A stretch of DNA of 64,000 nucleotides from CAZKBP01 sp964551015 (GCA_964551015.1 CAZKBP010000001.1:248001-312000), one strand, 5' to 3'; numbered from the stretch's first letter, positions 41,959-51,227 are shown. Made by a program: numbers and translations. Notes: generated from the letters alone by a model not told the origin.

Positions 41959-42816
41959 TTAGTAGAGGTATTCCAAGGCTACTACATCAAAGTTTCCAAA
42001 CTCACCATCCTCATTTGCACTGAAGCAAGCTAGCATCACAGAGTTCGCATCAAAGCCGCTGGGCGTACCCGGAATATAAACTGCACCCACGCCTCCATCA
42101 CCTTCATTCCCACCGGTGCTACAAGATAGAGAACGATTAAAATAATCTGTGTGGCGTAGCCCTACCGCATGGCCAATCTCGTGAGTGATCACGTGTTCGG
42201 TTGTATTCGTACCGAAGCTACTGGTACCAGATTGAATTTGCACGAATTTGTAAGGAGCTCCACCGCTAGGGAAGCCAGCCGAACCGCCACCTCCGCCAGA
42301 CACTCGGTACACTACGATGTCGTAAGGCTGATAGTTAGTACCAAAGGTGAGTGTAAAGTTCAAGCCAATGTTGATACGATTATAGTTGTTAATCGCCCAT
42401 TGCAAAGCAGTACGCATGGTGTTGTCCAAAGCGTTGCTTCCACCTGTGTAACCAATCACGTTAATCGTTTGAGGCGTTGAGACTAGATTATTCGTACGGT
42501 ACTGTTCACCCACCAAGCCTTGGTGATAAATTTCACTGAGGAGCATTGCTTGAAAATTCTCAGGCGTGATGACAATATCCCCTTCTAATAAAAAGTTTCC
42601 ACCTTCTAGTTTCGGGTCAAGCATCTCACGGCCATCCGTGGTTCCAATATCACTTACATCAAAACCCAGTGTCTCAAACTGGGCTTTTACTTCACCAGTA
42701 AGCTTATTATCTGGTTCTGAGGGGCTAAGTTCTTGATCTTGCGAGCAAGAAAAAGCAAAGATAGATAGGGCCACGAGGGCAAAGATGTTTTTTAAAATAG
42801 ATCTTACATTCATCAT
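41959..42816 (-). CDS. HEIGH-type zinc metallopeptidase lipoprotein (M57-like)
   Basis: The product, 285 residues from ATG 42816, has a lipoprotein signal: basic N-terminus, hydrophobic stretch and lipobox FAFSC with Cys24 followed by SQDQ. The zinc motif THEIGHAVGLRH (HExxHxxGxxH) is near residue 200 and matches the dual-action HEIGH peptidase family. Upstream segments TPQTINVIGYTGG and MRTALQWAINNYNRINIGL are typical of that family. The frame extends to 42885, but those residues (MQNKQISHIIVTL) spoil the signal peptide. It is probably anchored to the outer membrane and degrades proteins or peptides outside the cytoplasm. It ends against sufB. Confidence 0.88.
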   Translation of the reverse strand: MMNVRSILKNIFALVALSIFAFSCSQDQELSPSEPDNKLTGEVKAQFETLGFDVSDIGTTDGREMLDPKLEGGNFLLEGDIVITPENFQAMLLSEIYHQGLVGEQYRTNNLVSTPQTINVIGYTGGSNALDNTMRTALQWAINNYNRINIGLNFTLTFGTNYQPYDIVVYRVSGGGGGSAGFPSGGAPYKFVQIQSGTSSFGTNTTEHVITHEIGHAVGLRHTDYFNRSLSCSTGGNEGDGGVGAVYIPGTPSGFDANSVMLACFSANEDGEFGNFDVVALEYLY

Positions 42817-43189
42817 AATTGATGTTTTTTGTTTAATAAAATTGTTCAGAGTAACAATGATATGAGAAATTTGTTTATTTTGCAAAATAGCTGTTTGGCC
42901 AAATTAAGTTGGGTAATTAACAATTCTTAACAAAAACGAAATAAGTTGTAGGTCAACAAGCAAGAGGCAATCAAAATGCTATTTTTTAATCAAGAAAGTA
43001 AAATATTCTGCTAATTCGAGAAATAATAAAATTTTTTTCAAAAGCCCTTTTGTATATAAAAGTGTGGATTTTTTCTACAAAATAATTAGTTAGCAAGATG
43101 AACTAAATGTAACTAAAACAAAGACTTTTTATCTAATAAAGTACTTTTAATTTTTATTTGTAATATTTTTCATATCAATTTTTAGGAGC
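42817..43189. other. AT-rich divergent intergenic region
   Basis: About 400 bp lie between the divergent HEIGH peptidase and subtilase genes. The stretch is very AT-rich (many A/T runs between 42840 and 43180). The only element I can support is the -7 box at 43190-43197; no RNA or small gene is convincing. Confidence 0.4.
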
Positions 43190-43197
43190 TAACTTTG
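43190..43197 (+). promoter_or_regulatory. -7 element TAACTTTG of the subtilase gene
   Basis: TAACTTTG matches TAnnTTTG and lies 26 bp before the ATG at 43223. The nearest upstream TTTG (43157-43160) is too far for a standard -33. Confidence 0.5.
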
Positions 43198-43222
43198 CTT
43201 AATAAAAAAATATTATTTGGTC

Positions 43223-46102
43223 ATGATTTTACTTCACGGGAAAGTTTATCTTAAACAAATAGGATTTTGGCTCTTGTTTCTGCTGGTAAATCTGACCTAC
43301 GGACAAGAGGCAAAGTGGGAAAGATTTATTGAAAAAGCTGATAATAACTCAAAAAGGGAGTTTTTCTATGTATTGGAATTGGATCAAAATGCCAATAAAT
43401 ATGACATGGATGGGCTTTCTCTAAACGTCATTCGTGTGCTGGATCAAAGGCATTTGATTGTTAAAATACCCAGAGAAAAATCTATTGCTGAGTTATCACC
43501 CGTGGTCACGTGGATACGTCCCGCCAATCATCTCTGGAAATTATCACCTGCCCTCATGCAATCTTTTCAGGAGAAAAAAGATGATGCTCATATTCAGTCT
43601 TTTGCGATTCAGGTAGCTAACATAATCGCTTTTCGAGAGAAATTAGCTAGGATTGCTCCTAAGCTTCAAATTCAAAAAAACTACCCAAGCACCGGGCTCT
43701 TGGTCGTGGAAGGAAGCTACCAAGCAATCTACCAAAAATTGTTGCCACACCCAGCCGTGCATTTTATCCAAGAGATGCCCGTGCGACCTCGCTTAGAAAC
43801 CGAAGTGAGAGATGCGAACCCTAATGTCAATCGAGTGAATCTCTTGCACCATCTCTATCCTGAACTCGAAGGGCAAGGACAAATTGTCTCTATCCGCGAG
43901 CCTGCTTACAATACTGAGGATGTAGATTTGAGGGGGCGGCATATTTCCAGTGGTCTGGAAGCCAATACTGTATCTGAGCATACCACCGAGATGGCAACCA
44001 TCATTGCAGGTGCGGGGAATTCTTCTATACGGGGCAGGGGAGTAGCCAGAGCCGCTACTTTGACTTCCTCGGATTTCGGGGTGATTTTTCCCGATGCTGA
44101 AAAAGCCTATCAAGATTTGGGCGTATTTGTCCAAAATCACTCCTATGGAACAGAAATTAATAACTTGTATGACAGCTTTGCCCAAGCTTACGATCACAAT
44201 GCTCACCAGCTACCAGAACTATTACACGTATTCTCGGTAGGAAATGCCGGACAGGAAGCCAGCCAGGAGGGAAATTATGAAAATATAACCGGCTATGCCA
44301 ATCTCACGGGCAGCTTCAAGATGGCCAAAAATATCCTCACCGTGGGAGCCGTAGACACCCTGCTTGAACTGGAGGATTTAGTATCGAGAGGCCCCGCTTA
44401 CGATGGCCGCATCAAGCCCGAACTCGTGGCCTATAGCTCGGTAGGCTCTTCTAATGCGGCGGCTTTGGTTTCGGGCGTAAGTACGCTTTTGCAGCAATTT
44501 TACCAAGAAAAGTTTTCGGGAGAAGCCGCTCCTTCCGCTTTAATCAAAGCCTTACTTATCAATAGTGCCGAAGACGTAGGAACCCAAGGCCCTGATTTTC
44601 GGAGTGGCTATGGAAATGTGAATGCCGGCAGCGCCTTGGAGAGCTTAGCAAATCAACAATTTTTTGAAGCTTCGTTGGTGAGTGGCGAAACACGCCATTT
44701 TGACTTAGAAATTCCAGCCAATGCCATGAATCTAAAAATCACTTTGGTTTGGAATGATCCTCCAGCTTTGATCCAAGCACCGCAGGCTTTGGTCAATGAC
44801 TTAGATTTAAAATTAGTATTTACTGATTCAGAAACCACTTTTTTACCTTGGGTCTTGAATCATGATCCTCACGTAGATTCTTTGCAAATGCCCGCCCAGC
44901 GAGGCGAAGACCACTTGAACAACATCGAGCAAGTCAGCTTGGCCGAACCCCAGGCAGGCACTTATCAAATCACGGTGCAAGCCTCCGAAGAATTACAAGG
45001 TTCGCAAATTTGCTACGTGGTTTATCAGTGGGAAGAAGCCGAGCAATTTCGCTGGACTTTCCCCAGTGGCAGTGATCAGATGCCTTTTAGTGGTGAGCGG
45101 GTGAGTATTTTTCGCTGGGAGGCTTCCTATCCAGATCAAACCGGAAAGCTGGAAATTAGCCTCGACGCAGGCAATAGCTGGCAAACCATCGAGGAATCCG
45201 TGAACTTACAAAAAGGCTTTTACTCTTGGACAGCCCCCGATACGACCGTGATCGCGCAGGCCAGGATGCAGATTCAAGATGAAACGTATCTTTCGGAGTT
45301 GTTTCCCATTTCCTACCCACTACGACCTACTTTGGGTTTTAATTGTGAGGATTCGCTGTTGGTGCAATGGGCATCGATTCCTGAGGTGGAGCAGTACAAA
45401 ATTTATACGCTGGGCGATTTGTATCTGGAAGAAATTGCCCAAACGCAGGATACTTTTCTCATTCTTCCTAAATCGGCCTTGATAGAAAGAAAGTACACGG
45501 TCATTCCACAGCTAAACCCACGTTACAAGGGCATTCAAGCGTTACTGGCAGATTATACGCAACAAGGGCTTGATTGCTATCTGGTGGGTTGGTCGGTATT
45601 TCGGGAAGAAGGAAAAGGAATGCAATTGATTCTAGAGCTGGGAAGTAATCATCAGGTAGAATCGGTGATTTTGGAGCGATTAGAAGGACAAGAATACCTG
45701 CCGATACAGTCGCTGGGGCTAGAAAATAATTACCAAAAAAGATGGGAATATCTGGACGCAACGCCACTGGAAGGACAAAATACCTACCGAGCACGGGTGA
45801 TTTTTGAAAATGGAGACGAGTTTTTTACGCTTCCGGCTTCAGATTATTTTCTTAGAGAAAAAGACTTGCTACTTTTCCCCAATCCGCTCAGCAGAGATCA
45901 GGAATTGAATCTCTATACGCGTGATTTAGTGGGAGAAACGCTCCATCTGCAAATTTTTGATAGCCGTGGGCAGCTGATTTTCCAGAATGATTTCAACCGA
46001 GATCGGGAAAGCCTTTCCTTATCCCAACTGCCATCGGGTTTGTATCTGTATAAATTGCAGGGAAAGCAATTTTTTCAAGCTGGGAAATTAGTCATTGACT
46101 AA
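43223..46102 (+). CDS. T9SS-exported subtilisin-like serine peptidase (S8 family)
   Basis: The 959-residue protein starts at ATG 43223 (an in-frame TTG lies 6 bp upstream). It has a signal peptide ending TYGQ, an N-terminal prodomain-like region (about 25-190), an S8 domain (about 195-470), beta-rich domains and a T9SS sorting domain at the C-terminus (LLLFPNPLSRDQELNLYT, LQIFDSRGQLIF, PSGLYLYKLQG). In the S8 domain the His is in SEHTTEMATIIAGAGN (about 253), the Asn segment in HVFSVGNAGQE and the Ser in VGSSNAAALVSGV (about 410). The usual DTG/DSG around the catalytic Asp is not visible; the region reads IVSIREPAYNTEDVDLRGR, so the Asp may be shifted or lost. Substrate unknown. The stop abuts the next gene's stop without a gap. 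Confidence 0.85.
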   Translation: MILLHGKVYLKQIGFWLLFLLVNLTYGQEAKWERFIEKADNNSKREFFYVLELDQNANKYDMDGLSLNVIRVLDQRHLIVKIPREKSIAELSPVVTWIRPANHLWKLSPALMQSFQEKKDDAHIQSFAIQVANIIAFREKLARIAPKLQIQKNYPSTGLLVVEGSYQAIYQKLLPHPAVHFIQEMPVRPRLETEVRDANPNVNRVNLLHHLYPELEGQGQIVSIREPAYNTEDVDLRGRHISSGLEANTVSEHTTEMATIIAGAGNSSIRGRGVARAATLTSSDFGVIFPDAEKAYQDLGVFVQNHSYGTEINNLYDSFAQAYDHNAHQLPELLHVFSVGNAGQEASQEGNYENITGYANLTGSFKMAKNILTVGAVDTLLELEDLVSRGPAYDGRIKPELVAYSSVGSSNAAALVSGVSTLLQQFYQEKFSGEAAPSALIKALLINSAEDVGTQGPDFRSGYGNVNAGSALESLANQQFFEASLVSGETRHFDLEIPANAMNLKITLVWNDPPALIQAPQALVNDLDLKLVFTDSETTFLPWVLNHDPHVDSLQMPAQRGEDHLNNIEQVSLAEPQAGTYQITVQASEELQGSQICYVVYQWEEAEQFRWTFPSGSDQMPFSGERVSIFRWEASYPDQTGKLEISLDAGNSWQTIEESVNLQKGFYSWTAPDTTVIAQARMQIQDETYLSELFPISYPLRPTLGFNCEDSLLVQWASIPEVEQYKIYTLGDLYLEEIAQTQDTFLILPKSALIERKYTVIPQLNPRYKGIQALLADYTQQGLDCYLVGWSVFREEGKGMQLILELGSNHQVESVILERLEGQEYLPIQSLGLENNYQKRWEYLDATPLEGQNTYRARVIFENGDEFFTLPASDYFLREKDLLLFPNPLSRDQELNLYTRDLVGETLHLQIFDSRGQLIFQNDFNRDRESLSLSQLPSGLYLYKLQGKQFFQAGKLVID

Positions 46103-46486
46103 CTAGCAAGCCTTTGGATTTTCGGGAGCGAGTTCAAAGAAAGTATCGGATTTATCCTCATTTTCTCGGTCTAAGCAAGGGAAATCCTTTTCAATCAGCA
46201 AATGCAAAGCTTCATCGCCCCCGAGGGTTTGTTCCACCTCGATACCCACCTGCTGGCTTTCTGCCCAAGTGTGAGCTGTTGACTTGGGTAGAAAGATGAT
46301 TATTTGGTTATGTTGAAATTGGGCATAGACTTGCTCGGCTGCTTGGCTTAGCTCGAGGCTAAAAGTCAGCGTAGTATCGGCAGAAAAACCGATGCTTTCG
46401 CTTACCTTACCCGTTTCCATCAGGTTTTTTAAATCAGATTTTTTTAGACGCAAGCGAATACTATTGTGAATACATCGTAGTTTCAT
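46103..46486 (-). CDS. Conserved small cytoplasmic protein, 127 aa (DUF7009-like)
   Basis: The protein starts MKLRCIHNSIRLRLKKSDLK, which resembles a small uncharacterised Bacteroidota family that begins MKIRIKGNSIRLRLTxSEV. Later segments DTTLTFSLELSQAAEQVYAQF and VGIEVEQTLGGDEALHLLIEKDFPCL are consistent with it, the latter ending in a conserved D-F-x-C-L motif. It has no signal peptide or membrane segment. It ends directly against the subtilase gene and lies downstream of miaE on the same strand. Function unknown; the family name is from memory and unchecked. Confidence 0.72.
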   Translation of the reverse strand: MKLRCIHNSIRLRLKKSDLKNLMETGKVSESIGFSADTTLTFSLELSQAAEQVYAQFQHNQIIIFLPKSTAHTWAESQQVGIEVEQTLGGDEALHLLIEKDFPCLDRENEDKSDTFFELAPENPKAC

Positions 46487-46570
46487 AAGCTTTTTAGTTT
46501 TGACGACTCGAGAATAGAAGCTGAAAGAGTCGAGTCTAACTATCTTTTAATCTTTTGTTTTGCTATTTTT

Positions 46571-47161
46571 TCAGTGCAAAGCCGATCTCAAAGCCAAGCC
46601 CTGTAAAATTTCGGCCTCGGCTTCTAGCCAGTAATTTAAACGCTTTTCTACCAGCGAGTTAGAAAAATAATGCTGTGCCATTTCTGTGAAAATCTCCCCG
46701 TGTCTTGCTTCGGACTCCCAGAGGAGTTGATAAAAATGACCTAGCTCGGGTTCGGTCTGCGCTTCGGCAATCATTTTGAAACGCTCACAACCACGCCATT
46801 CCACCACCGAGGCGATGAGAAGCCGATCCAAAAAACGATCGGCTGGACTTTGATGGCAAAGCTTCAACAACTTACTCACGTAAGGGTCTTTGCCCATTTC
46901 TTTTCCCAGAGGGATGCCCCGCTTTTCCATCAATTTATAAACTTGTCGAAAATGTTGCAGCTCTTCCACGGCCGTGTCAATCAGTTCGGGAATGATCTCT
47001 TTCCGATCTGGATACTTAGCCACGAAGCTCATGGCCATAGCCGAAGCTTTGCGCTCACAATCCGCGTGATCCTGTAGAAAAAGATCAAATTCTTCCATCA
47101 CCGTGTCCAACCACGCTTGGCTAGAAGCGACCCTCAACATCTCCAATCCCAGTGTTTTCAT
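46571..47161 (-). CDS. miaE: tRNA-(ms2io6A) hydroxylase MiaE
   Basis: The 196-residue di-iron enzyme hydroxylates the isopentenyl group of ms2i6A37 in tRNAs that read UNN codons. It begins MKTLGLEMLRVASSQAW. The ferritin-like iron ligands are visible: Glu in HADCERKASAMAMSF, the E-x-x-H of VEELQHFRQV, Glu in ASVVEWRGCERF and the E-x-x-H of EARHGEIF. The start is ATG 47161; upstream codons to 47215 read through the inverted repeat and are not family-like. It acts after MiaA and MiaB, which are not in this window. Confidence 0.92.
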   Translation of the reverse strand: MKTLGLEMLRVASSQAWLDTVMEEFDLFLQDHADCERKASAMAMSFVAKYPDRKEIIPELIDTAVEELQHFRQVYKLMEKRGIPLGKEMGKDPYVSKLLKLCHQSPADRFLDRLLIASVVEWRGCERFKMIAEAQTEPELGHFYQLLWESEARHGEIFTEMAQHYFSNSLVEKRLNYWLEAEAEILQGLALRSALH

Positions 47162-47206
47162 TTTCTGACGTATTTTTACGAAGATAAGCAATTTAGAAGA
47201 GAATCT

Positions 47207-47288
47207 AGGAGTCAAGAGCTAGCATCTGAGAGAAAAGAAGTGAAATATAAAGCTACTCCTGATTTTTATATGCTAGCTTTTGACTCCT
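47207..47288. repeat. Long inverted repeat of the GAGCTAG family between miaE and GT2 gene
   Basis: Nineteen-base arms AGGAGTCAAGAGCTAGCAT (47207-47225) and ATGCTAGCTTTTGACTCCT (47270-47288) are complementary at 18 positions, with a G-U pair at the remaining one. The loop is 44 nt. The element sits in the leader of the glycosyltransferase gene and upstream of miaE. Confidence 0.75.
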
Positions 47289-47302
47289 TTTCACAGAAAA
47301 TT

Positions 47303-48556
47303 ATGAAATTCGCTACGCTATCTGAACTGGCCAATTTTTACCAAAAACGCTTTGCCTTCCAAAATCCGGTCATTCAAAGCTCTGTCCGGCAGGAAACAAA
47401 AATGATCCTAGTCATTCCTTGCCACCAAGAGCCAGATTTGATGGCTACGCTACAATCTTTAGCAAAGGCAGATGGCCCCCGCTTTCCCGTGGAAATATTG
47501 ATGGTGGTCAATGCCTCCGAAGCAAGCGAAGAAGGCATTCACCAACAAAATCAAAAAAGCCTCCAAGAAGCCAAAGCTTGGGTCGTGTCCGAAGCACCTA
47601 CTCACTTGAAACTTCATTTGATCGATACGCCTAACCTGCCTCGCAAACACGCCGGAGTGGGCTTGGCTCGAAAAATTGGAATGGACGAAGCACTATCCAG
47701 ATTTGCCCAGATAGATTACAACGGCTTGATCGTGTGTCTGGACGCGGATTGCCAAGTGGCTCCGAGTTATTTACAGGGCATGGAAAAAGCATTTTTAGCA
47801 AAAAATTTTAAATCAGCATCAATTTACTTTGAGCATATTTTTCCCGAAGAGATCACCCTCAAGGCAGGAATTATCCATTATGAATTATTCCTGCGCTATT
47901 ATGTAGAAGCACTGCGCTACGCAAACTATCCCTATGCTTTCCACACGGTGGGCTCGAGTATGGCAGTCAGGGCGGATGTGTACGCGCTTTCGGGAGGGAT
48001 GAATCGACGTAAAGCTGGAGAAGATTTTTATTTTATGCATAAAGTAGCTCCTTTGGGCGATCACATCAATTTGAACACCACGACCGTTTATCCTTCGGCA
48101 CGGGTTTCAGAGCGAGTTCCCTTTGGGACAGGCAGGGCGCAGCATCAATGGCAACAACATCAGCAGCTGCTGACTTATCATCCTGAAATTTTTGAAGTAG
48201 TGAAAGATTTTCTAGCAAAAACGGACGAATGGTATCAATCTTTTGATAGTCTCGCCCGGTTATCTTCGGAAGTCTTTGCATTTTTAGAAGAAAATGACTT
48301 TCAGAAAAAAATACTCGAGATCAGAAAAAAGTCTACCAGTCTGGAAGTATTTCGTCAGCATTACTTTGCCTGGCTAGATGGCCTGAAAATACTCAAGCTC
48401 GTACACCATCTCCGAGATGAAATCTATGGAGAATTGCTTATAGAAGAAGCGGCGACTGAGCTATGGGCAAAAATCGCTAATCGTAATCATTTAACTTCTG
48501 ATACGGATACAGAAAAGCTACTATATCTTTATCGAGAGAAGGAAAGGCTAGATTAG
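47303..48556 (+). CDS. GT2-family glycosyltransferase
   Basis: The product of 417 residues from ATG 47303 has a GT-A-type glycosyltransferase domain: MILVIPCHQEPDLMATLQSL near the N-terminus, VEILMVVNASE, the DxD-type motif LIVCLDADCQVAPSYL and the acceptor-side acidic segment AGEDFYFMHKVAPLG. A C-terminal helical region of about 120 residues has no recognised domain. No membrane segments are present. The open frame extends to 47117, but the upstream part overlaps miaE and the inverted repeat and is not protein-like. Acceptor and sugar donor are unknown. The gene is convergent with otsAB. Confidence 0.82.
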   Translation: MKFATLSELANFYQKRFAFQNPVIQSSVRQETKMILVIPCHQEPDLMATLQSLAKADGPRFPVEILMVVNASEASEEGIHQQNQKSLQEAKAWVVSEAPTHLKLHLIDTPNLPRKHAGVGLARKIGMDEALSRFAQIDYNGLIVCLDADCQVAPSYLQGMEKAFLAKNFKSASIYFEHIFPEEITLKAGIIHYELFLRYYVEALRYANYPYAFHTVGSSMAVRADVYALSGGMNRRKAGEDFYFMHKVAPLGDHINLNTTTVYPSARVSERVPFGTGRAQHQWQQHQQLLTYHPEIFEVVKDFLAKTDEWYQSFDSLARLSSEVFAFLEENDFQKKILEIRKKSTSLEVFRQHYFAWLDGLKILKLVHHLRDEIYGELLIEEAATELWAKIANRNHLTSDTDTEKLLYLYREKERLD

Positions 48557-48557
48557 A

Positions 48558-48600
48558 AGTCAGGAGCTAGCATTCAAACCTTGATTGCTAGCTCCTGACT
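48558..48600. terminator. Long hairpin between convergent GT2 and otsAB genes (GAGCTAG family)
   Basis: Perfect 15-bp arms AGTCAGGAGCTAGCA / TGCTAGCTCCTGACT (48558-48572 and 48586-48600) with a 13-nt loop, starting two bases after the GT2 stop codon. It belongs to the same repeat family as 26237-26269 and 47207-47288 and probably terminates both genes. Confidence 0.75.
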
Positions 48601-48617
48601 CCTGACTCCTCCTTTCT

Positions 48618-50804
48618 CTACTCGACCAAGCTCTTGAGCAAGGCGCGTACTTCTTTGTAAGAATTGACAAAATATTTGGCCTCTGACACATCGGTGCCTA
48701 CCTTAACGGTAAAGTTTTCTTTGTCAGAAGTTTTCACGACTTTAAAGGTGTCTTCGTCGGTTTTGTCATCGCCCAGAGCCACGATAAAATCATGCTCGAA
48801 GCGATCGAGCCAGCGCGTAGTGGCTTTTCCCTTGTTCACATCGGCGTCCTTGATTTCTACGACCATATCGCCTTCCAGTACTTGCAGGGGCATATTGTTG
48901 GTCAGGTACTTGATGTGGCTGCTTAGTTCGCGGGTACGCAGCTCACCTAGGCCCGTTTCTACCTTACGATAATGCCAGACGAGCGAGTAGTTTTTTTCCT
49001 CAATAAAAGAACCTGGGGTACGATTCACATAAAGGTCTAACACGGGAAAAATATCCTTTTTCCAATCGTCGGAGAGCTTTTTGATGGGTTCCCAGTCTTG
49101 GCCTTTTTCTTTGAGCCAAATACCGTGTTCACAAATGATATCAATATTTTCCAAGTCAGCCAGCCATTTTCCTAGGGTATCGCGTCCTCGTCCACTGATA
49201 ACGACGACACGGTTTTTGGGATTTTGTGCCAAGGACTCGAGGAGCTGAATGAGTTCGTGATCCGGTCGGGCATCTTCGGGATCATCGTGGAACGAGACCA
49301 GCGTACCATCATAATCCAAGAATAGGATGCGTTGTTGGGCGGCGTTGAATTTTTCACGAATTAAATCGACCGTTTTTTCTTCTAGTTTTTTTGCTAACAT
49401 GTCTTGGTTATTCTCTTTGGTTTCTGTGAGACGATCTACAAATAATTTGACCCAATGGTGTATGTTGTAACGCTTGAGCGAGTTTTGCATCACGCTCATA
49501 TGTTTTTTCTGTTGTTCTTCGGGCATGCTCAGTGCTTTGTGCATGGCTTCGGCTAATTGATTGACATCGTTTGGATTGATTAGCAAGGAGTCTGAGAGTT
49601 CTTTGGCAGCTCCGGCCATTTCACTGAGAATGAGCACTCCTTTTTTGTCCAATTTGCTGGCAATATATTCTTTACAAACGAGATTCATACCATCTCTCAG
49701 GGGAGTAATCAGAGCCACGTGCGCCATTCGGTAAAAAGCGGATAGGGCCTCGATGGGAAATGAACGATAGAAATAATGAATTGGCGTCCAAGCCAAGCGA
49801 CCGTATTTTCCGTTAATTCGCCCTACCAGTTCATCAATTTCTATTTTTAGGCGGCGATAGCGTTCTACTTGATCACGAGAAGGAACCACGATGAGGATCA
49901 AAGAAACCTTTTCGCGGTATTGTTCATACTCATCAAAAAATAGCTCAAAAGCTCTTAGTCTTTGGGGAATGCCTTTGGAATAATCCAGACGATCGATAGA
50001 AAGCATTAGGCGCTGGTCGCCAATTGACTGGCGATACTGTACCTCTTTATTGATGGTTTCAGGATAAACGGCCGTATTGGCATATTTATCATAATCAATT
50101 CCCATCGGAAAAGCGTCCACAGTTACCTTGCGATTATCTATCTCGACCTGCCCGTGGAAATAACCAATTCCTGCCAAGCGATTGACCGAACTCAAAAAAT
50201 GGCGCATATCATCGTAGGTATGAAAGCCAATCAAGTCTGAGCCTAGCATACCAAAGAGCAACTCCCTACGCCAAGGCAAGCAACGAAAAATCTCGAAAGA
50301 AGGAAAGGGAATATGCTGAAAAAAGCCAATACTACTATTTTTGAGCTTTTCACGTACCATTCCTGGCACGAGTAGCAGCTGGTAATCGTGAATCCAGATG
50401 GTATCGTCTGGCTCAGCCATTTCCACGATTACTTCTGCAAATTTTTGATTTACCGTCTTGTAAGCCTGCCAAAAATGTTCTTCGTAAACAGCATACTGTG
50501 GGAAATAGTGAAAGGTAGGCCACAAGGTAGCGTTGCTGAAGCCTTCATAAAACTCTTTAATTTCTGTTTCAGTCAGAAAAACTGGATGTAGATTTTCCTT
50601 GCGAAGTTCTCTGGTGACTACTTTTTTCTCTTTTTCTTCATCCAAATACAGCCCCGGCCATCCAATCCACAGATTATCCCCATCCTTGTAAATGGAACCC
50701 AGCCCCGTAGCCAGACCTCCTACACTGGGGGTGTACTTCAGGTGATCTCCTTCTTTCTCAATCTTCACGGGAAGCCGATTGGAAACGATGATAGTTTTCG
50801 CCAT
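48618..50804 (-). CDS. otsAB: Bifunctional trehalose-6-phosphate synthase / trehalose-6-phosphate phosphatase
   Basis: The 728-residue fusion makes trehalose in two steps. Residues 1-465 are a GT20 synthase, with IIVSNRLPVKIEK, VGGLATGLGSIYK, DTIWIHDYQLLLVPGMVR, LSIDRLDYSKGIPQRL and TPLRDGMNLVCKEY as the donor and acceptor sites. Residues about 490-728 are a HAD-family phosphatase, with the nucleophile motif FLDYDGTLVSF, VVISGRGRDTL and the metal-binding VALGDDKTDED. The fusion order is the one found in many Bacteroidota. Trehalose is a compatible solute and stress protectant. The gene is alone on its strand and convergent with GT2. Confidence 0.95.
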   Translation of the reverse strand: MAKTIIVSNRLPVKIEKEGDHLKYTPSVGGLATGLGSIYKDGDNLWIGWPGLYLDEEKEKKVVTRELRKENLHPVFLTETEIKEFYEGFSNATLWPTFHYFPQYAVYEEHFWQAYKTVNQKFAEVIVEMAEPDDTIWIHDYQLLLVPGMVREKLKNSSIGFFQHIPFPSFEIFRCLPWRRELLFGMLGSDLIGFHTYDDMRHFLSSVNRLAGIGYFHGQVEIDNRKVTVDAFPMGIDYDKYANTAVYPETINKEVQYRQSIGDQRLMLSIDRLDYSKGIPQRLRAFELFFDEYEQYREKVSLILIVVPSRDQVERYRRLKIEIDELVGRINGKYGRLAWTPIHYFYRSFPIEALSAFYRMAHVALITPLRDGMNLVCKEYIASKLDKKGVLILSEMAGAAKELSDSLLINPNDVNQLAEAMHKALSMPEEQQKKHMSVMQNSLKRYNIHHWVKLFVDRLTETKENNQDMLAKKLEEKTVDLIREKFNAAQQRILFLDYDGTLVSFHDDPEDARPDHELIQLLESLAQNPKNRVVVISGRGRDTLGKWLADLENIDIICEHGIWLKEKGQDWEPIKKLSDDWKKDIFPVLDLYVNRTPGSFIEEKNYSLVWHYRKVETGLGELRTRELSSHIKYLTNNMPLQVLEGDMVVEIKDADVNKGKATTRWLDRFEHDFIVALGDDKTDEDTFKVVKTSDKENFTVKVGTDVSEAKYFVNSYKEVRALLKSLVE

Positions 50805-51227
50805 TGTTTAATAAGTTAATTTGGTGCTTATATACTAAAAAAAGCTGGAAATCCTCGTGTCAAAGCGCATAAAATTCACATTCACTTAGACCGAATCGCT
50901 CCGTCTTTTGTATCTGGGCACGGCAAAACTTTCAGCCCTAAATTTATCTTTCAGAGTCTCATTTTCAGAATTTTATCTTAGAATGGCTAACTCAAAGTGG
51001 ATCGCCTGATTTATTTTCTGACAAGGAGTTTGTAATAAAAATCATTTTTTAATGACCTATACAAAGAATTGGGTGAGTAATCCTGTCTATGTATGCTAGA
51101 TAGATAAAGAATAATTAAAGATTTTATCTTAACTTTGAATAAGGGAATCCTCACTTGTACGAGGTTGTCTAAAAGATAAAATTTAGAAACCTCAATATCA
51201 AAAAATTAAAAATAAACACCTGAAACG
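50805..51227. other. Divergent intergenic region before the M16 peptidase gene
   Basis: 423 bp separate otsAB and the M16 gene. A -7 element TAACTTTG at 51130-51137 suggests a leader of about 85 nt for the peptidase gene. I find no clear minus-strand promoter for otsAB and no gene or RNA fold. Confidence 0.4.
51130..51137 (+). promoter_or_regulatory. -7 element TAACTTTG upstream of the M16 peptidase gene
   Basis: Exact match to TAnnTTTG, 91 bp before the start codon; no paired -33 element is seen. Confidence 0.45.

Noticed and set aside
47117..47302. Longer N-terminus for the GT2 glycosyltransferase
   Set aside because: The upstream codons overlap miaE and the 19-bp inverted repeat and look unlike protein; ATG 47303 begins the family-like sequence.
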